From CAYPHA01 sp964410215 (GTDB lineage: Bacteria > Calditrichota > Calditrichia > Calditrichales > CAYPHA01): a stretch of DNA of 17,396 nt. The notes below the pieces were generated by a model, which was given only the letters and a program-made list of their open reading frames with translations, was not told where the DNA came from and did not search any database. The stretch is taken from NCBI GenBank assembly GCA_964410215.1, contig CAYPHA010000088.1, positions 1-17,396 on the forward strand, given 5' to 3'. The position numbers and the translations under genes were made by a program. How positions within the stretch are numbered: position 1 is the first letter of the stretch; each line of letters opens with the position of its first letter. Shown in pieces: positions 15,891 through 17,396 of this stretch.

Positions 15891-15922
15891 GGCTGTATAA
15901 CCATTAAACCTCGCGGTTAGCC
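15891..15922. repeat. Short terminal-only version of the dispersed repeat (copy E)
   Basis: GGCTGTATAACC at the left and CTCGCGGTTAGCC at the right are nearly adjacent. They resemble the two ends of copy D (GGGCATAACC and ACTCGCG with GTTAATGCCC) with the interior missing. AACC and GGTT are complementary. The relation is suggestive only. Confidence 0.35.
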
Positions 15923-15942
15923 AAATAACTAAAAAATAGCAC

Positions 15943-15989
15943 GAGGAGTCCGAAAAAATAATTACCACATTATTTAAGGAGGACCCCTC
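15943..15989 (+). promoter_or_regulatory. Dyad spanning the ribosome binding site of the recombinase remnant
   Basis: GAGGAGTCC (15943-15951) is inversely repeated as GGACCCCTC (15981-15989) with one mismatch. The right arm covers the last bases before the ATG at 15990 and overlaps AGGAGG (15977-15982). Pairing in mRNA would hide the ribosome binding site; the effect is inferred from position. Confidence 0.4.
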
Positions 15990-16492
15990 ATGCTAAATCG
16001 CTTTTTAAATGACTTTAAAAAATACTGTGTTTATTTATCACTTTCAGATAATTCTACCAAAGAATTGATCCGCTACATTAGCCAACTCAATGACTGGCTG
16101 AAAAATAATAACATCAATGATCTTTCGCAACTAACCTATAAACAACTGCTAAACTTTGCAATTTCCAATGAAAATAGTCTTTGAATATTCAGCAAAAAAG
16201 ATGAATACAAAAAACGGCTTCAGGAATCTTGTTATTATTCTGCTTTTAGCCCTGTGCGGTCTGCGGAAATCTTCGGTAGTAAAACTGGATCTGGATGATT
16301 TTGCCCGCACACTGCCTGCGCCACAGTTTCGCCACCGAAATGTATTATGCCGGCGTGCCCTTAGAAGCGCTAAAAACTATGATGGGCCACGAGAATCTGC
16401 GCGAAACAGCCGTTTATATCCATATCAGCGAACGCGATATGAACACATCATTGAACTTATTAACCATAGGAAATCACCAACATGGTTTTTAA
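15990..16492 (+). pseudogene. Tyrosine recombinase (phage-integrase family), internally deleted
   Basis: Three pieces of one tyrosine recombinase lie in order in different frames. From ATG 15990, 64 residues give the start of an N-terminal core-binding domain (WLKNNNINDLSQLTYKQLLN), ending in a stop at 16182-16184. About 16189-16305, in the next frame, gives FRNLVIILLLALCGLRKSSV followed by VKLDLDDF, the first catalytic block with the arginine in GLR. From about 16304, in a third frame, HCLRHSFATEMYYAG, then MMGHENLRETAVYIHI, supplies the H-x-x-R, histidine and nucleophilic tyrosine of the second block, ending at TAA 16490-16492. Compared with the usual ~300 residues, the rest of the core-binding domain and the region between the two blocks are missing. 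The gene cannot make an active enzyme. The ribosome binding site AAGGAGG is intact. Confidence 0.85.
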
Positions 16493-16982
16493 AATGCCTG
16501 ACTTAAAAAAGAATATCGCATCTTTTTTAGAATACAGATCAGCCGTTGGCTATACCTGTGATGCCACCAGTCATACCAATGCCATCGACCTCAAGCTATT
16601 TACGGATTTTATGGACTCTGCTGATAAACATACCATCGGCGGTGGGGATGTGATTGCCTTTCAGCAATATCTTGCCGGGATAAGAAAAAATGCCGCGGCC
16701 TCCGTTAACCGTAAAATATTTACCCTGCGCTCTTTTCAAAACTATCTGGAATTAAAAGGCGAAGACAAAGCACAGGATCTGCCTTTTAAAAAGGTCCTTA
16801 AAATACGCGTCACCAGACCATATCGGGCGAATTTCCTGAGCAAAGCGGAAATAAAAAAGCTGTTTGCTTCAATCAATACCGACAGCGTGATCGGCATGCG
16901 TGATTATGCTATCTGTGCGCTGATGTTTCTCTTGGGTCTGCGTCTGACCTTTCAAAAACAGCGCTACAGAAATACGGGTTAA
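16482..16982 (+). pseudogene. Second tyrosine recombinase, truncated after the first catalytic arginine
   Basis: The ATG at 16482 overlaps the end of the preceding recombinase by eleven bases, so the two were once translationally coupled. The 166 residues include a full core-binding domain (about 5-90, with IASFLEYRSAVGY and ASVNRKIFTLRSFQNYL), the linker, and the beginning of the catalytic domain (FLSKAEIKKLF, then MRDYAICALMFLLGLR at ~140-155). Immediately after GLR the family sequence stops, and an unrelated tail runs to TAA 16980-16982. The H-x-x-R, H and Y residues are absent. Two or three overlapping tyrosine recombinase genes in tandem are known from RIT-type (recombinases in trio) elements and Tn554-like transposons; this may be a relic of such an element. 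No third gene is seen to the window end. Confidence 0.85.
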
Positions 16983-17231
16983 TTTTAGGATAAATTCTGA
17001 TCTTTGACATCGGGGAATAGCAATAACGGCCAGGAGCCGGACGCCAATCTATGCCCGAAAACGACGGTTTATGATGATTAATTGCTAAAATATTTACAGG
17101 AAATTATATTCCGGTAAAATTTAAATGTCTTCGGACGCCTTGTGTTTAAAAAATCCTGATGGGGTGAAAAAACTTTGCTTAAAATCCTCGTCAGGGCAAA
17201 TAACGCAGATGCTTACCGCGAGGTTCGTCTT
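16983..17231. other. Region beyond the truncated recombinase, no gene seen
   Basis: These 249 bases show no recognisable coding content. The only longer frame begins at 17125 and runs into the repeat at 17232, which argues against a gene. An imperfect dyad CCTGATGGGG/CCTCGTCAGG lies near 17154-17197. Confidence 0.4.
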
Positions 17232-17339
17232 GGGCATAACCGGCGCGAGAGATGAAAACAATGAACGACGTAATGAAAAACCGACCGCCTGTCCGGCGGC
17301 GCCAGCCAGACGGGCGTACTCGCGTCCGCGTTAATGCCC
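17232..17339 (+). repeat. Dispersed intergenic repeat, copy D
   Basis: The ends are complementary: GGGCATAACC..CGCGAG at the left and CTCGCG..GTTAATGCCC at the right. Inside is the GCCTGTCCGGC hairpin (17287-17315, centred on GGCGCC), closely related to the one in copy B. The AACCG.CGCGAG start links it to copies A and C. The overall fold, a long imperfect stem with an internal hairpin, recalls integron attC sites but the core-site bases do not match the consensus exactly. Confidence 0.6.
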
Positions 17340-17351
17340 AGGTTGGACTAA

Positions 17352-17370
17352 GCCCGTCTGGCCGCCGGGC
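17352..17370. repeat. Partial inverted copy of the repeat hairpin
   Basis: GCCCGTCTGGCCGCCGGGC is itself palindromic around GGCC. Read on the other strand it matches the two arms of the 17287-17315 hairpin with the central bases removed. It lies only 12 bases beyond copy D. Confidence 0.5.
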
Positions 17371-17396
17371 AGAATTTATAATATTCTGAAATTATT

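Larger units (their letters stand above)
15814..15989. other. Intergenic region between HicB remnant and recombinase remnant
   Basis: This divergent A+T-rich spacer of 176 bases holds the short terminal-repeat structure at 15891-15922 and a dyad around the recombinase ribosome binding site (15943-15989). No open frame of note is seen. Confidence 0.5.

Noticed and set aside
17125..17334. Plus-strand 69-codon open frame
   Set aside because: Its second half is repeat copy D; no ribosome binding site or known domain.
1000..17339. Integron cassette array defined by the four repeats
   Set aside because: The spacing between copies is about 9.1, 4.3 and 2.7 kb, genes lie on both strands with their own start signals, and core sites deviate from the consensus, so a cassette array is not supported.
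1..17396. CRISPR array, tRNA or rRNA genes
   Set aside because: No regularly spaced direct repeats, cloverleaf-like segments or rRNA-like conserved stretches were seen on reading.

Overview
The window most likely comes from an FCB-group bacterium in the Ignavibacteria / Calditrichaeota / KSB1-like neighbourhood. The main clue is a C-terminal sorting module containing NYPNPFNP and ending in LIK, carried by two large secreted proteins (1073-2602 minus and 11144-14389 plus). This module is typical of type IX-like secretion cargo in those lineages. Strong AGGAGG ribosome binding sites and a moderate G+C content fit, but no rRNA or marker gene is present, so the assignment is inference.

Layout. 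Positions 1-10079 are almost entirely minus-strand: a partial pRiA4b ORF-3 family protein coupled (TAATG) to a small membrane protein; a secreted seven-blade FG-GAP propeller; a GNAT acetyltransferase; a small unknown protein; a DUF1338 (2-oxoadipate dioxygenase/decarboxylase-like) enzyme; a secreted YncE-propeller/phosphoesterase fusion; a GyrI-like gene fragment; and a multi-membrane-span protein fused to a spermidine-synthase-like domain. Most of these look like separate transcription units without a shared pathway. Positions 10273-10925 hold a ribbon-helix-helix antitoxin / PIN toxin pair with an ATGA overlap. At 11144-14389 on the plus strand is a 1081-residue secreted protein with seven FG-GAP/VCBS-type repeats, an unassigned middle region, a CARDB-like domain and the sorting module.

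The right end (14400-17396) looks like a graveyard of mobile DNA. It contains an A+T-rich lipoprotein gene whose open frame extends upstream into the first ~29 residues of a HicB antitoxin, and two overlapping tyrosine recombinase genes that have both suffered deletions (15990-16982). Imperfect dispersed repeats lie between genes at about 1000-1072, 10152-10258, 14482-14630 and 17232-17339, with a short terminal-only version at 15891-15922. Three of the four longer copies carry a central hairpin in the same place; its stem is kept by compensatory changes.

I found no complete novel defence or metabolic system. The points best worth a second look are the repeat family and its association with the dead recombinases, the HicB/lipoprotein junction, the unassigned middle domain of the 1081-residue protein, and the PIN toxin with altered acidic positions.
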